Assembly: GCF_023634025.1 (NCBI RefSeq)
Contig: NZ_JALJCW010000001.1
Coordinates: 1,091,501-1,155,500, forward strand
Direction of reading: 5' to 3'
Source: Hanstruepera flava
GTDB lineage: Bacteria > Bacteroidota > Bacteroidia > Flavobacteriales > Flavobacteriaceae
DNA length: 64,000 bases
Shown here: piece by piece, positions 7,735 to 17,117 of the stretch
How the letters are laid out: each line of letters begins with the position of its first letter
How positions within the stretch are numbered: the stretch's first letter is position 1
Notes under the pieces: model-generated
Told to the model about the DNA's origin: nothing
Seen by the model: only the letters and a program-made list of their open reading frames with translations
Database searches by the model: none
Made by a program: the position numbers and the translations under genes

Positions 7735-8628
7735 ATGAAACGAACAGTACTACTTTTATCCATCCTTTTTTGTTCCCAAATCACTTTTTCTCAAACTATT
7801 AATCAAATCGTTATTGACGACAAGGGCAATCCCAAATTATTAGGTAGAATTGACAAAAGCGGTCTGCAACAAGCACCCTTTAATGAGTGGTTTGAACCTA
7901 ATTACGATGACTACCTTGTCAACAAACAGGTGGTATCCAAACTCAAAGATGGACTAAACCATTATACCATAAAAGTGTTTTTGGGCACCTGGTGTGGTGA
8001 CAGCAAAAAAGAAGTCCCAAGGTTTTACCATATTCTGGATAAGGCTAAATTTCCAGCCAGTCAATTAGAGGTTGTTGCTGTAGACAACAAACCTGAAGCC
8101 TATAAACAAGCCCCAAACCATGAAGAAAAAGGTTTGAACATTCATCGGGTACCCACTTTTATTTTCTATAAAAATGGTCAGGAAGTGAACCGTATTGTGG
8201 AACATCCTGTAGAAACTTTGGAACGCGATATGTTAACTATAGTCACTGACAATAAATACACACCAAACTATATGGCAGCAAACTATTTAAACTATTTACA
8301 ATCCGAAAAGTCAATTGATAGTTTACAATTGGAACATGACATTCTTGTTCCCAGATTGGCCGAATTTGTAAAAGGCAGTCGGGAGTTGAATACTTTGGGT
8401 TATGTGTATTTACGCGCCCAAGAATATGACAAAGCCTTGTATGTTTTTGATTTGAACACCCAAATTTTTCCCTACAAATACAATGTGTATGATAGCTTGG
8501 GTGAAGCCTATTTTGAAAGCAAAAACTATGATTTGGCTCTAAAAAATTATTACAAAGGTTTAAGCCTAAAACCGGATGATGATAATGCAATTGAAATGAT
8601 AGAGAAGATTAAGTCTAAAATAGAATAG
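7735..8628 (+). CDS. Exported thioredoxin-fold protein with C-terminal TPR repeats
   Basis: A 297-residue protein with a signal peptide (residues 1-20, ending ITFSQ). Residues about 75-175 form a thioredoxin-like fold with the active-site segment GTWCGDS (C87). The second cysteine of the usual CxxC is replaced by Ser, so classical disulfide reductase activity is unlikely; a mixed-disulfide or chaperone role is more plausible. The cis-Pro loop is seen as RVPTFIFY. The C-terminal 110 residues contain two TPR-like helical repeats (LGYVYLRAQEYDKAL and LGEAYFESKNYDLAL). Transcribed away from the kinase gene. Substrates are unknown. A periplasmic location is inferred. Confidence 0.85.
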   Translation: MKRTVLLLSILFCSQITFSQTINQIVIDDKGNPKLLGRIDKSGLQQAPFNEWFEPNYDDYLVNKQVVSKLKDGLNHYTIKVFLGTWCGDSKKEVPRFYHILDKAKFPASQLEVVAVDNKPEAYKQAPNHEEKGLNIHRVPTFIFYKNGQEVNRIVEHPVETLERDMLTIVTDNKYTPNYMAANYLNYLQSEKSIDSLQLEHDILVPRLAEFVKGSRELNTLGYVYLRAQEYDKALYVFDLNTQIFPYKYNVYDSLGEAYFESKNYDLALKNYYKGLSLKPDDDNAIEMIEKIKSKIE

Positions 8629-8631
8629 CTG

Positions 8632-8746
8632 CTTCTCGATACGATTCAGACAACAAGCATCTGAATCACTCGAAGTGACAAAACCAATTAGTATGTCAGT
8701 TCGAGTGTTTGTTTGAAACTATAGTGAAAACAAATGTATCGAGAAC
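8632..8746. repeat. Composite palindromic intergenic repeat, copy 2 (B-A order)
   Basis: The same half-units as at 5377-5480, here with B first: CTTCTCGATACG (8632-8643) to CACTCGAAGTGAC (8667-8679), then A from GTCAGTTCGAGTG (8695-8707) to GTATCGAGAAC (8736-8746). B carries an inner stem GATTCAGA/TCTGAATC; the inner stem of A is imperfect. The termini are conserved while the inner arms differ between copies. Confidence 0.85.
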
Positions 8747-8804
8747 TCAACAAACAAAATAAAAAACGGTATTTTTAGTTATTAGATTAGCTAAACCATC
8801 CGTT

Positions 8805-9161
8805 ATGAAATACCTCTTTTGCTCCTTATTCCTTCTCATAAGTATTATTGGGTTTTCACAAAATCAAGAAATTAAATTGACTAAAGAAGAACTATTATCA
8901 AAGCCAATTCAAATTCCAAACAGTTGTTTTGGCTTGTCTCCAAATGATTCTTTTCCAAAAATAGTTTCTTTTAAAATAAAGATTCCAAAATTTCCGGCTC
9001 AACAAGTATATGGCGATTACCTATATAACAATAGTAAAGCTTATCTCAAAAAAGCTTTAATAGGAGATTTTGTTACTATTTTCGATATAAAATTGTCAGA
9101 AGAAGATATCGTAAAACCTCCAAAATCTATAGTTATTGAAATTGTCTCAAAAAAAGAATAA
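8805..9161 (+). CDS. Small exported protein resembling the last GldM subdomain
   Basis: A 118-residue protein with a signal peptide (residues 1-19, ending IIGFSQ). The remaining 100 residues align by eye with the C-terminal half of the next gene product: LTKEELLSKPI against LKKEELREAKI, KIVSFKIKIP against RVVSFSIKLP, and IGDFVTIFDIK against QGYEISIIDIK. It therefore looks like a stand-alone copy of the final beta-sandwich subdomain of GldM, with its own export signal. The stop is 8 bases before the next ATG, so the two are probably co-transcribed. Function is unknown; the link to GldM is inferred from the neighbour's clearer similarity. Confidence 0.65.
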   Translation: MKYLFCSLFLLISIIGFSQNQEIKLTKEELLSKPIQIPNSCFGLSPNDSFPKIVSFKIKIPKFPAQQVYGDYLYNNSKAYLKKALIGDFVTIFDIKLSEEDIVKPPKSIVIEIVSKKE

Positions 9162-9168
9162 TAAAAAC

Positions 9169-9816
9169 ATGAAATACGTTTTACTTTTTTCAATTGTGTT
9201 CTTTAATCTTTTTGGGTTTTCACAAGAACCTAACAAAGCTGTTGTTGAAGTCAACAAGATGAATGTGGTTTACAGAGGAGTGAGCAACCCCTTAACATTA
9301 AGTATGCCTGGAACGGTTTCCTTTGAAGCATCGGCTCCAGGATTGAAAAAAATTGATGATTACGGAAATTATGTTATGAATCCAGGTTCTGGATTGACCG
9401 TTGATATTGAACTACGAGGCAAACTTCCAAATGGGGAGATTGTTACTGCTATAAAAACATTGCGGATAAAAGATATTAGCAAACCTGTTGGATCTATAAA
9501 TGGATTAGGTTGCGGAGAGAAGTGCTTATTAAATCTTAAAAAAGAAGAATTAAGAGAAGCAAAAATAGATGGATATATCAAAGACTATTTAGTAGATTTA
9601 GATATTAGAGTAGTTAGCTTTTCAATTAAGCTGCCAAATGATTCAATAGTGAAATTTGTAGGAGACACTATTAATGATTCAAACTATAACATGATAGATA
9701 AATTAAAACAAGGATATGAAATTTCAATTATAGATATCAAATGGACAATATTTGGAACTACTAGTACCTATAAACTTCGACCTCTACAACCGATAAAAAT
9801 TCGATTATTGAACTAA
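9169..9816 (+). CDS. Exported GldM C-terminal-domain protein lacking the membrane anchor
   Basis: A 215-residue protein with a signal peptide (MKYVLLFSIVFFNLFGFSQ). The ATG at 9169 is chosen over an upstream in-frame start at 9136 because it begins the signal peptide. The segment KMNVVYRGVSNPLTLSMPG followed by GNYVMNPG and LRIKDISKPVGSINGL is the signature of the C-terminal domains of GldM/PorM, the periplasmic arm of the T9SS motor. The normal GldM N-terminal transmembrane helix and first domains are absent and no gldKLN genes adjoin, so this is not the motor protein itself. A role as a periplasmic binding partner or decoy for T9SS components is possible. The 3' end overlaps the convergent MutS-like gene by 4 bases. 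Confidence 0.75.
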   Translation: MKYVLLFSIVFFNLFGFSQEPNKAVVEVNKMNVVYRGVSNPLTLSMPGTVSFEASAPGLKKIDDYGNYVMNPGSGLTVDIELRGKLPNGEIVTAIKTLRIKDISKPVGSINGLGCGEKCLLNLKKEELREAKIDGYIKDYLVDLDIRVVSFSIKLPNDSIVKFVGDTINDSNYNMIDKLKQGYEISIIDIKWTIFGTTSTYKLRPLQPIKIRLLN

Positions 9817-11582
9817 ACAATCTCCATCTTCTTTAATAAGAAACTGGCGTTCATATTCTGGCAAACACCTTTTTTAAATTTATAGTCAAAAAAGAGTTCG
9901 TCATTAACAATTTGCGCATCAAAATAGTAGTTCTTAACAGGTTCTAATTGGCTTTCAATTTCGCACAAACTTAAGTCATGAGTGGCAATAATACCTGTGG
10001 CATTTGAGGCGACCAGTTTCTCCACAAACTTTTTGGAGCCAATGGCTTTGTCGGTTGAATTGGTGCCTTTTAAAATTTCATCTAACACAATAAAGTATGG
10101 CTCTTTGGCTATTTCGTCTACAATGAATTTTAAGCGCGTTAATTCTGAAAAGAAATAACTGCTATCATCAGTTAATGAATCACTGGTGCGCATACTCGTT
10201 ATTAATTTAATAGGATGGTACTGACTGGATTTAGCACAAACCGGCAAACCCACATTCGCCATAACGATGTGCAAGGAAACGGTTCGTAAAAACGTACTCT
10301 TACCAGCCATATTAGCACCAGTTACAATAAAGAATTCTTGGTTTTCAATCTGTAGGTCGCTATTAACCCGCTTGGTTTTATCTAACAAAGGATGACCCAG
10401 TTCCTCGGCAGAAATGGTTTGATTAGTATCAACAATTTCTGGAAACATATATTCTGGGTTATTAAACACATAATTACCCAATGAGTTATGCGCATCAAAA
10501 AAGGAAACCACTTCAAACCATTTGGCAACAGTTTGCTGGTGATTAGTAATCCACTGCTCTATTCTGTAACTATGTTTTAAATCGGTTAGAAAAAACCCAT
10601 TACCCAAAATAGCACCAATCATATTATTTCTATTATCCAAGGCATCCAAATGTCTTGAAAAATGTTTAAAAATAGCGGATGCCTTTTGGTGATTGGACTC
10701 AATTTGTTGTTGCTTTTCGACCAGTAATTCTGAAGTAAATGATTCTTGCTCGATACTATCCAACAACGTGGCGTATTGCTTGAAAGTGTCTTTAACCTTA
10801 TCAGTATTGGAAGCTAAACTATTAATCTTTTTCAGATATTTTCCAGTGATGGCAAAGCCCAACAACAGCCAATAACCAACTAAACTGGGCGATATAATTT
10901 GAATTACAGAAAGTATAATTAAAATGATTGAAGCTAACCCAAAAGCCATAGGTAGCCAACGCATGATTTGTGGTAAAAATGGTTTATGGTTTTTTAACCA
11001 AGCAATAATATCGCCTGCAGAAGTCTCAACTTGAATCAAACTGGAAGCAGCAGAATAATTTTGTCGCCATGTTGGTTTTTGAGCCAGTTCTTTGATAGCC
11101 TCTTGTCTTTCCACAATCCCGTCAATAGTATTTGCTTTTAGAAGATTGGCTAACAGATGAGTTCCTTCAGGAATGGTTGTTCTATTGATAAATTGAAAAA
11201 AGGATCCTTTTCCAAACAAATCTATATCCAAGCTATAAAAATGCTTCGGATCTTGAAATGCATTACCATTGGGTCTGTGTTGAAAGTCTCCAGAAGCTAT
11301 AAGTAACTCCTCTTCATTAATAGTCACCAAAGCCTTATTTAAATCACGGTTGTATTTTACATTCGTGTATTTAGACAACAAAAACAGAAAAATACCAATC
11401 CCTAAAACAGCTATGATGGCCACTAAAATCCAATTAGAATAGGTGAAGTAAATCCCAAGGACTGTCAGCACAAAAACTAAAACACGTAATGTACTTAACC
11501 TGATAAGTTGCTTGTTTAAATCCTTGACAATTTTTTGATATTTGTTTAATTGTTCCGAATAAAAATCTTGCGGATTTTGCAT
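9813..11582 (-). CDS. Membrane-anchored MutS-like ATPase
   Basis: A 589-residue protein with the C-terminal MutS/MutS2 ATPase: Walker A in VTGANMAGKSTFLR, the ABC-type Q/signature region SSYFFSELTRLKFIVDE and Walker B in FIVLDEILKGTNS. Two hydrophobic pairs, about residues 33-70 and 205-245, make it an integral membrane protein. MutS mismatch-recognition domain I and the MutS2 Smr nuclease domain are missing; the middle resembles the helical lever domain. This family is widespread in Bacteroidota, usually labelled DNA mismatch repair protein MutS, but the membrane segments make a classical repair role doubtful. Its substrate is unknown. It lies 16 bases downstream of the M28 peptidase gene stop, probably in the same transcript. 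Confidence 0.82.
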   Translation of the reverse strand: MQNPQDFYSEQLNKYQKIVKDLNKQLIRLSTLRVLVFVLTVLGIYFTYSNWILVAIIAVLGIGIFLFLLSKYTNVKYNRDLNKALVTINEEELLIASGDFQHRPNGNAFQDPKHFYSLDIDLFGKGSFFQFINRTTIPEGTHLLANLLKANTIDGIVERQEAIKELAQKPTWRQNYSAASSLIQVETSAGDIIAWLKNHKPFLPQIMRWLPMAFGLASIILIILSVIQIISPSLVGYWLLLGFAITGKYLKKINSLASNTDKVKDTFKQYATLLDSIEQESFTSELLVEKQQQIESNHQKASAIFKHFSRHLDALDNRNNMIGAILGNGFFLTDLKHSYRIEQWITNHQQTVAKWFEVVSFFDAHNSLGNYVFNNPEYMFPEIVDTNQTISAEELGHPLLDKTKRVNSDLQIENQEFFIVTGANMAGKSTFLRTVSLHIVMANVGLPVCAKSSQYHPIKLITSMRTSDSLTDDSSYFFSELTRLKFIVDEIAKEPYFIVLDEILKGTNSTDKAIGSKKFVEKLVASNATGIIATHDLSLCEIESQLEPVKNYYFDAQIVNDELFFDYKFKKGVCQNMNASFLLKKMEIV

Positions 11583-11598
11583 GAAATGTTTTTTATAG

Positions 11599-12498
11599 CT
11601 AGAGTTCCATTGAGTCTATTTCAACAAAAAGTGAGATGATGTTCTGTACCGCTAATTTATAAAATTCAGGGTGGATGTTCTCGTAATCGTCGGTTGGTCT
11701 GTGATAATCCTTATGATCTTCTACCCCAAAATAAAGAAATGGAATGCCTTTTCTAAAAAAGGAACCATGATCCGAAGAAAACGTCCAGTTTTGCTTCCCG
11801 TCTTTTCCATCATGACCCATTAGAAATTTAAAATCATCTGACGCTTTTTGATTTTCAATAGCATTTTGAAAAGCTTCATTGCCTCTAGCTCCCGTTATGT
11901 ACAATTCATTCTGGTCATTTCTGCTCACCATGTCCATGTTCATATTGAGTTTAATACTTTCTAACGGTACAATAGTATTCTCAACATAGTAACGAGAACC
12001 TTGAAGGCCTAATTCTTCTGCGTCAAAAAAGGCTAAAATTACTGAATGTTTTGGTGGGTTCTTTTTAAAGTATTCTGCAAACGCTAACATAGCACTCACT
12101 CCTGAAGCATCATCATCAGCACCATTAAAAATCTGTCCATTTTTAATACCTTCATGATCATAGTGCGCACTAATCACAATATATTTATTAGGCACATCTG
12201 TTCCTGAAATCTTCCCTAAAATATTGATGCCTTTGTATTGCTTCCCTCTTGCTGTAAAACTAAAAGGTTGCTCATGGGTATCCGCTAAAGGTTCAACATT
12301 TAATTTTTGAAGCTCTCTTACAATGTAGTCTTTGGCCATTAAAGCTCCTTGAGTGCCTGTTCTCCTTCCTTCATATAAATCTGATGATAAAACTTCAACG
12401 TGCTTCAATAGTTTATTGGAATCAAACTTAAATGTCTTCTCTTGAGCGAAGGATATTAAACCATTTACTAAAAGGAATAGTATAATTAGTTTTTTCAT
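11599..12498 (-). CDS. Exported M28 family zinc aminopeptidase
   Basis: A 299-residue peptidase. The ATG at 12498 is preferred over the open-frame start at 12543 because it begins a clear signal peptide (MKKLIILFLLVNGLISFAQ). The five di-zinc ligands of M28 are visible in order: His in VISAHYDHEG, bridging Asp in NGADDDASG, Glu/Glu in FDAEELGLQGS, Asp in NMDMVSR and His in KDYHRPTDDYE. The PA domain found in some relatives is absent, and the length is that of the short bacterial group. It acts in the periplasm or outside, probably releasing N-terminal residues from peptides. It complements the S46 peptidase and the aminopeptidase P elsewhere in the window. Confidence 0.9.
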   Translation of the reverse strand: MKKLIILFLLVNGLISFAQEKTFKFDSNKLLKHVEVLSSDLYEGRRTGTQGALMAKDYIVRELQKLNVEPLADTHEQPFSFTARGKQYKGINILGKISGTDVPNKYIVISAHYDHEGIKNGQIFNGADDDASGVSAMLAFAEYFKKNPPKHSVILAFFDAEELGLQGSRYYVENTIVPLESIKLNMNMDMVSRNDQNELYITGARGNEAFQNAIENQKASDDFKFLMGHDGKDGKQNWTFSSDHGSFFRKGIPFLYFGVEDHKDYHRPTDDYENIHPEFYKLAVQNIISLFVEIDSMEL

Positions 12499-12530
12499 AA
12501 AGGGCGTTTTTTTCAGGTGATAAAGAAACA

Positions 12531-12565
12531 AAAAAAATCTCAAGATTATTCTTGAGATTTTTTTT
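12531..12565 (-). terminator. Terminator of the sdhCAB operon
   Basis: The stem AAATCTCAAG/CTTGAGATTT with an ATTATT loop has A-runs and T-runs on both sides, so it works in either direction. It lies 22 bases after the sdhB stop and just upstream of the M28 start. Confidence 0.85.
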
Positions 12566-12586
12566 GTTTCTGTTAAAAATATGTGT

Positions 12587-13333
12587 TTACCCTTTAAGAC
12601 TCGCCTTTAAATATTCACGATTCATTCTTGCGATGTTTTCAAGCGAAATACCTTTAGGACACTCCACCTCACAAGCTCCAGTATTGGTACAGTTACCAAA
12701 TCCTTCTTCGTCCATTTGTTTAACCATGTTTAATACACGGTCTGTGGCTTCTACTTGTCCTTGAGGTAATAAAGCGAATTGTGAAACTTTTGCACCAACA
12801 AATAACATAGCACTAGAGTTTTTACAACTTGCTACACATGCACCACAACCAATACACATAGCTGCCTCGAATGATTCATCTGCATCGTGTTTATTAATTG
12901 GAATAGCATTCGCATCTATGGTGTTACCAGATGTATTTACGGAAATAAATCCTCCAGCGTGCTGAATACGATCAAATGCACTACGATCTACAACTAAATC
13001 CTTAATGACTGGAAATGCCGTTGCTCTAAAAGGTTCGATAGTAATGGTATCACCATCCTTAAACATACGCATATGTAATTGACACGTTGTAATGCCTCTA
13101 TCAGGACCATGAGCTTCACCATTAATGTATAATGAACACATACCGCAAATACCTTCACGACAATCATGATCAAAGGCTACTGGCTCTTCATTCTTTTGAA
13201 CTAAACTCTCGTTTAAAACATCTAACATTTCAAGGAAAGACATATCAGGAGACACATCAGTCACCGGGTAATCAACCATTTTACCTTTATCGTTAGCGTT
13301 TTTTTGACGCCAAATTTTTAACGTTAAATTCAT
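12587..13333 (-). CDS. sdhB: Succinate dehydrogenase/fumarate reductase iron-sulfur subunit
   Basis: A 248-residue subunit that carries electrons from the flavin to the quinone. The N-terminal ferredoxin domain has the [2Fe-2S] ligands in [17 protein letters not shown] and a later Cys in TTCQLHMR. The C-terminal domain has [16 protein letters not shown] and [15 protein letters not shown] for the [4Fe-4S] and [3Fe-4S] clusters. It is the third gene of sdhCAB, 10 bases after sdhA, and ends before a strong terminator. Sequence type matches the quinone-linked class B complexes of Bacteroidota. Membrane-bound on the cytoplasmic side through SdhC. Confidence 0.97.
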   Translation of the reverse strand: MNLTLKIWRQKNANDKGKMVDYPVTDVSPDMSFLEMLDVLNESLVQKNEEPVAFDHDCREGICGMCSLYINGEAHGPDRGITTCQLHMRMFKDGDTITIEPFRATAFPVIKDLVVDRSAFDRIQHAGGFISVNTSGNTIDANAIPINKHDADESFEAAMCIGCGACVASCKNSSAMLFVGAKVSQFALLPQGQVEATDRVLNMVKQMDEEGFGNCTNTGACEVECPKGISLENIARMNREYLKASLKG

Positions 13334-13343
13334 AGCTTTCCTT

Positions 13344-15341
13344 TTATTTATAACTTCTTTCTTTTACTTCTATATTTTCGTAAACCAAATCTTCTTTATG
13401 CAATACAGCATCTTTTGGTTCGCCTTTGTATTCCCAAGCGGCAACATACTGGAACTCTTTTATACGCATAGCTTCACCTTCAGCTGTTTGATATTCTTCT
13501 CTAAAGTGTCCACCTGCAGATTCTTCCCTTAACAAAGCATCTTTAGCAAACAACTCGCCTAATTCCAAGAAGTCAGCCACACGTAAAGCTTTGGCTAGTT
13601 CCTCATTAAACTCATCATTGGTTCCTGGCACTCTAACATCTTTCCAGAATTCGGCACGTAATTCGGCAATCTCATTAATTGCAGATTTAAGATCTTCAGC
13701 ATTTCGAGCCATACCGCATTTATTCCACATAATTTTTCCTAATCGCTTATGAAAATGATCAACAGAGTGCGTTCCGTTATTATTAATTAAATGTTCTATA
13801 TTTTTACGAACACTCTTTTCAGCTTCGTCGAATTCAGGAGAATCTGTTGAAATTGGACCTGTCCGAATATCATCTGCTAAATAATCACCAATTGTATATG
13901 GTAACACAAAATAACCATCCGCTAAACCTTGCATTAATGCTGAAGCTCCAAGCCTGTTGGCTCCGTGATCGGAGAAATTAGCTTCACCAATACAGTATAA
14001 ACCAGGCACAGTTGTTTGTAAGTTGTAATCAACCCAAATTCCTCCCATGGTATAATGAACTGCTGGATAAATCATCATAGGTGTTTCGTAAGGATTTTGA
14101 TCCACGATTTTTTCGTACATCTGGAATAGGTTACCGTACTTTGTTTTTACAACTTCTTGTCCTAATTTCTTCACTAAAGCATCGTCATTTTCATCAAGTC
14201 CTCGAACATGTGCTACCTCTTTTCCATAACGCATAAATGCCGCAGCAAAATCTAAATAAACAGCTTCGCCTGTAGCATTAACACCATAACCAGCATCACA
14301 ACGTTCTTTTGCAGCACGAGAAGCCACATCACGAGGCACCAAGTTACCAAAGGCTGGATAACGACGCTCCAAATAATAATCTCTATCTTCTTCAGCTATT
14401 TGAGTTGGTTTTAATTGTCCGGCACGAATAGCTTCTACATCTTTTTTATGTTTAGGCACCCAAATACGTCCATCATTTCTCAGGGATTCAGACATTAATG
14501 TTAATTTAGACTGATGATCTCCCGAAACTGGAATACATGTTGGGTGAATTTGCGTGTAACATGGGTTAGCAAAATAAGCACCACGTTTGTGAGCTTTCCA
14601 AGCTGCAGTTACGTTACTTCCCATGGCGTTGGTGGATAGGAAAAATACATTTCCGTAACCACCTGTTCCAAGAACTACAGCGTGAGCTGAATGCCTTTCA
14701 ATTTCACCAGTCACTAAATTTCGCGTAATAATTCCTCTTGCTTTTCCATCAACTACAACTACATCTAGCATTTCATGACGGTTGTACATCTTCACTTTAC
14801 CACGACCAATTTGACGGTTCAATGCGGAGTAAGCTCCTAACAATAATTGCTGACCTGTTTGTCCTGCAGCATAGAATGTACGTGACACCAATACACCACC
14901 AAATGAACGGTTATCTAATAAACCACCATATTCTCTGGCAAAAGGAACACCTTGTGCCACACATTGGTCAATAATATTTGCTGAAACTTCAGCTAAACGA
15001 TAAACGTTAGCTTCTCTCGAGCGATAATCACCACCTTTTACCGTATCGTAAAATAAACGATAGGTTGAATCTCCATCACCTTGATAGTTTTTTGCAGCAT
15101 TAATTCCACCTTGAGCAGCAATTGAGTGCGCACGTCGTGGTGAATCTTGGAAACAAAATGCTTTAACATTATAACCTAATTCAGCTAATGTTGCTGCAGC
15201 AGAACCTCCTGCCAAACCTGTACCTACTACAATTACATCAATAAGACGTTTGTTAGCTGGATTTACCAGATTAATGTTGTTTTTATGATTAGTCCACTTA
15301 TCTGCAAGTGGTCCTTTTGGTATTTTAGAATCTAAAGCCAT
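13344..15341 (-). CDS. sdhA: Succinate dehydrogenase/fumarate reductase flavoprotein
   Basis: A 665-residue flavoprotein that oxidises succinate to fumarate. The FAD-binding start is [19 protein letters not shown]; the covalent-FAD His is in [15 protein letters not shown]; the catalytic region has HPTCIP and the active-site segment around ARAAKERCD-type Arg ([13 protein letters not shown]). The C-terminal FAD contact is [18 protein letters not shown]. Length is typical of class B enzymes, which are larger than the proteobacterial form. It is the middle gene of sdhCAB with 10-14-base spacers. It belongs to the TCA cycle and the respiratory chain. Confidence 0.97.
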   Translation of the reverse strand: MALDSKIPKGPLADKWTNHKNNINLVNPANKRLIDVIVVGTGLAGGSAAATLAELGYNVKAFCFQDSPRRAHSIAAQGGINAAKNYQGDGDSTYRLFYDTVKGGDYRSREANVYRLAEVSANIIDQCVAQGVPFAREYGGLLDNRSFGGVLVSRTFYAAGQTGQQLLLGAYSALNRQIGRGKVKMYNRHEMLDVVVVDGKARGIITRNLVTGEIERHSAHAVVLGTGGYGNVFFLSTNAMGSNVTAAWKAHKRGAYFANPCYTQIHPTCIPVSGDHQSKLTLMSESLRNDGRIWVPKHKKDVEAIRAGQLKPTQIAEEDRDYYLERRYPAFGNLVPRDVASRAAKERCDAGYGVNATGEAVYLDFAAAFMRYGKEVAHVRGLDENDDALVKKLGQEVVKTKYGNLFQMYEKIVDQNPYETPMMIYPAVHYTMGGIWVDYNLQTTVPGLYCIGEANFSDHGANRLGASALMQGLADGYFVLPYTIGDYLADDIRTGPISTDSPEFDEAEKSVRKNIEHLINNNGTHSVDHFHKRLGKIMWNKCGMARNAEDLKSAINEIAELRAEFWKDVRVPGTNDEFNEELAKALRVADFLELGELFAKDALLREESAGGHFREEYQTAEGEAMRIKEFQYVAAWEYKGEPKDAVLHKEDLVYENIEVKERSYK

Positions 15342-15355
15342 ATTTAGATATATTT

Positions 15356-16033
15356 TTAATGATTAAAATGATGGAATAATGCAATTACAATAAAACCTAG
15401 TGGAACTAGAATAGAATATGCTTTTCCAAAGCCTTTTAATGCGTTTGTATATTTATTATTGGCTCCAACCGATTGGAAAGCCGACATAAAACCGTGTAAT
15501 AAATGCAATGCCAAAAACACAAAGCCCAAGCAATATAAGGCAACACGCCAAATTGGCTCAAACTTGTGAACTAATTCTTCATAATACCTAAATCCTTCGC
15601 CATCTGCTAATAATCCAGACATATCGCCTTGAATGTACTTGGTATTGATTTCTGGAATCCAAAAATCTATAAAGTGAATGATTAAGAAAATTAGAATAAA
15701 TAGACCACTGTAAATCATGTTTCTACTCATCCAAGTTGAATTTGCTGCACCATTATTTCGAGCATAGCTTATTTGTCTGGCACGTCTATTTTTAATTTCT
15801 AGAGCAAATCCCATAACAAAATGGAAAATAACACCAAAAATTAAAATAGGTTGCATAACATATTGAATTAACGGATTAGTCCCCATAAAATGAGAAACCT
15901 CATTAAATGTATCAGGATTAATGACTGACAAGAAGTTAATTATAAAATGTTGCAATAAAAAAATCATAAGGAAGAATGCCGAAAGTGCCATGGCTACTTT
16001 TCTTCCAATCGAAGAATTCAAAATTCCGCTCAT
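15356..16033 (-). CDS. sdhC: Succinate dehydrogenase cytochrome b membrane anchor
   Basis: A 225-residue integral membrane subunit with five hydrophobic helices (about residues 12-32, 57-77, 104-124, 165-187 and 205-222). This is the single-anchor, di-haem class B form, so no sdhD is needed. Conserved membrane histidines, candidate haem ligands, are seen in [26 protein letters not shown] and LALHLLHGF. It is the promoter-proximal gene of sdhCAB. Haem assignment is by family knowledge. Confidence 0.93.
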   Translation of the reverse strand: MSGILNSSIGRKVAMALSAFFLMIFLLQHFIINFLSVINPDTFNEVSHFMGTNPLIQYVMQPILIFGVIFHFVMGFALEIKNRRARQISYARNNGAANSTWMSRNMIYSGLFILIFLIIHFIDFWIPEINTKYIQGDMSGLLADGEGFRYYEELVHKFEPIWRVALYCLGFVFLALHLLHGFMSAFQSVGANNKYTNALKGFGKAYSILVPLGFIVIALFHHFNH

Positions 16034-16057
16034 TGTTGAAGTTTATTTTTATCTTAA

Positions 16058-16089
16058 CAAAGATACGCCACAAATGACATCTAGACAAA
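16058..16089 (-). promoter_or_regulatory. Promoter of sdhCAB
   Basis: On the minus strand TTTG (16089-16086) is followed after 20 bases by TATCTTTG (16065-16058). This matches the TTTG-N19..21-TAnnTTTG promoter of Bacteroidota and sits 25 bases before the sdhC ATG. It is the best full match seen in the window. Confidence 0.65.
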
Positions 16090-16140
16090 GCCCGATTGCT
16101 TTAATTGCATATTTAGAATGATTTTAAACAAAACTAAAAA

Positions 16141-16165
16141 AGTCTATTCAAAACATGAATAGACT
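16141..16165 (-). terminator. Terminator after the orphan lipoprotein gene
   Basis: The stem AGTCTATTC/GAATAGACT has a 7-base loop. On the minus strand the stem is followed by TTTTTAGTTTTG. It separates the 16.2-17.1 kb gene from the sdhC promoter. Confidence 0.75.
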
Positions 16166-16188
16166 TTGTATATTTTCAGTTTAAATTT

Positions 16189-17067
16189 TTATTCAACAAT
16201 AGGAATTAATCCACGTAATCCCATATCTACAACTTGCTCTCCAGCATCAGGTTCGTATTTTCCATCTACATTAACTTCAGTCCACTCAAAGCTATTATTA
16301 ACAGAAAAAGACAACGTAACAACAACATCTTGTGTTTCGTTACCAGAAATTGTTAATCCATTTGCAAACTGACCAGTTACTACACAAGAGCCTTGAGGTA
16401 CAGGAGAGGTATTAAACAGAGGATTTGGAACTGTGGTGGCACCTGGAGGTGCTTGACCTTGAGATAGAAATCCATTAGATTCAAATGCCCAAAAACCTTG
16501 TAATCTATTAGCATTAACATCTACCGTTTCGCCATTCAAATCGAAAGATGAAATATAAGTATTGAACCCAACAAAACTTGCTAAAGTTCCTGTATAATCT
16601 GTTCCATTGAGTAAAAAGTCTATTTCGCCTTCTTGATAGGCTAATGAAATTCTTACCCATTCATAATTCCCGGCAGAAACTTCACTTAATGGAATAGTTA
16701 AAAAGGTTTCGTTATTACCAGCAAAGGTTGCATTTTGAAAATCGATGGCTTCATCACCTCCAGCTGTCGTTTTTGGACCTTCAAAAATAATTTCGCCTTG
16801 ACCTAATAAGGTTGTGGCAGTTGGAGCTAATTCAATATAATTAGCACTCATCATGGCAAAATTTGGCGACTGGGCAGCATTACCTGCTGGAATAGTAGCT
16901 GGTTGACCTAAATTATCCAAACGTATTTGGTTGGGGTCGAATTTAAATTTGATTACCAAGTTAGGTTCTGATGGATTATTCCCATTTGGTGTACTATCGG
17001 AAGAATCATCACTACACGAAAAACAAGTGATTAAACAAATGCTTAAAACTAATTTTAAAGTTTTCAT
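16189..17067 (-). CDS. Uncharacterised lipoprotein
   Basis: A 292-residue lipoprotein with a signal and lipobox near residues 15-18 (ITCFSCSDDSS), followed by a Ser/Asp/Asn-rich linker to about residue 35. The mature part is rich in Gly, Thr and Asn with no motif I recognise. Acidic loops such as NVDGKYEPDAGEQ near the C-terminus look like a calcium-type loop. The C-terminal phrase VDMGLRGLIPIVE is shared in style with MbnP-like lipoproteins of this group, but the rest does not match. Preceded by a TATATTTG box at 17102-17095. Transcribed alone. Likely on the outer membrane; function unknown. Confidence 0.7.
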   Translation of the reverse strand: MKTLKLVLSICLITCFSCSDDSSDSTPNGNNPSEPNLVIKFKFDPNQIRLDNLGQPATIPAGNAAQSPNFAMMSANYIELAPTATTLLGQGEIIFEGPKTTAGGDEAIDFQNATFAGNNETFLTIPLSEVSAGNYEWVRISLAYQEGEIDFLLNGTDYTGTLASFVGFNTYISSFDLNGETVDVNANRLQGFWAFESNGFLSQGQAPPGATTVPNPLFNTSPVPQGSCVVTGQFANGLTISGNETQDVVVTLSFSVNNSFEWTEVNVDGKYEPDAGEQVVDMGLRGLIPIVE

Positions 17068-17117
17068 AAGATTTGGGTATTTATGATTTTAACTCAAATA
17101 TAAAGTATTTAGTATAA

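Noticed and set aside
9813-11582. Calling the MutS-like protein a mismatch repair MutS or MutS2
   Set aside because: The mismatch-binding and Smr domains are missing and there are membrane segments; only the ATPase family can be defended.
13344-15341. ORFs antisense to sdhA, such as 14738-14974
   Set aside because: They are shadows of a strongly conserved coding frame and have no start context or family resemblance.
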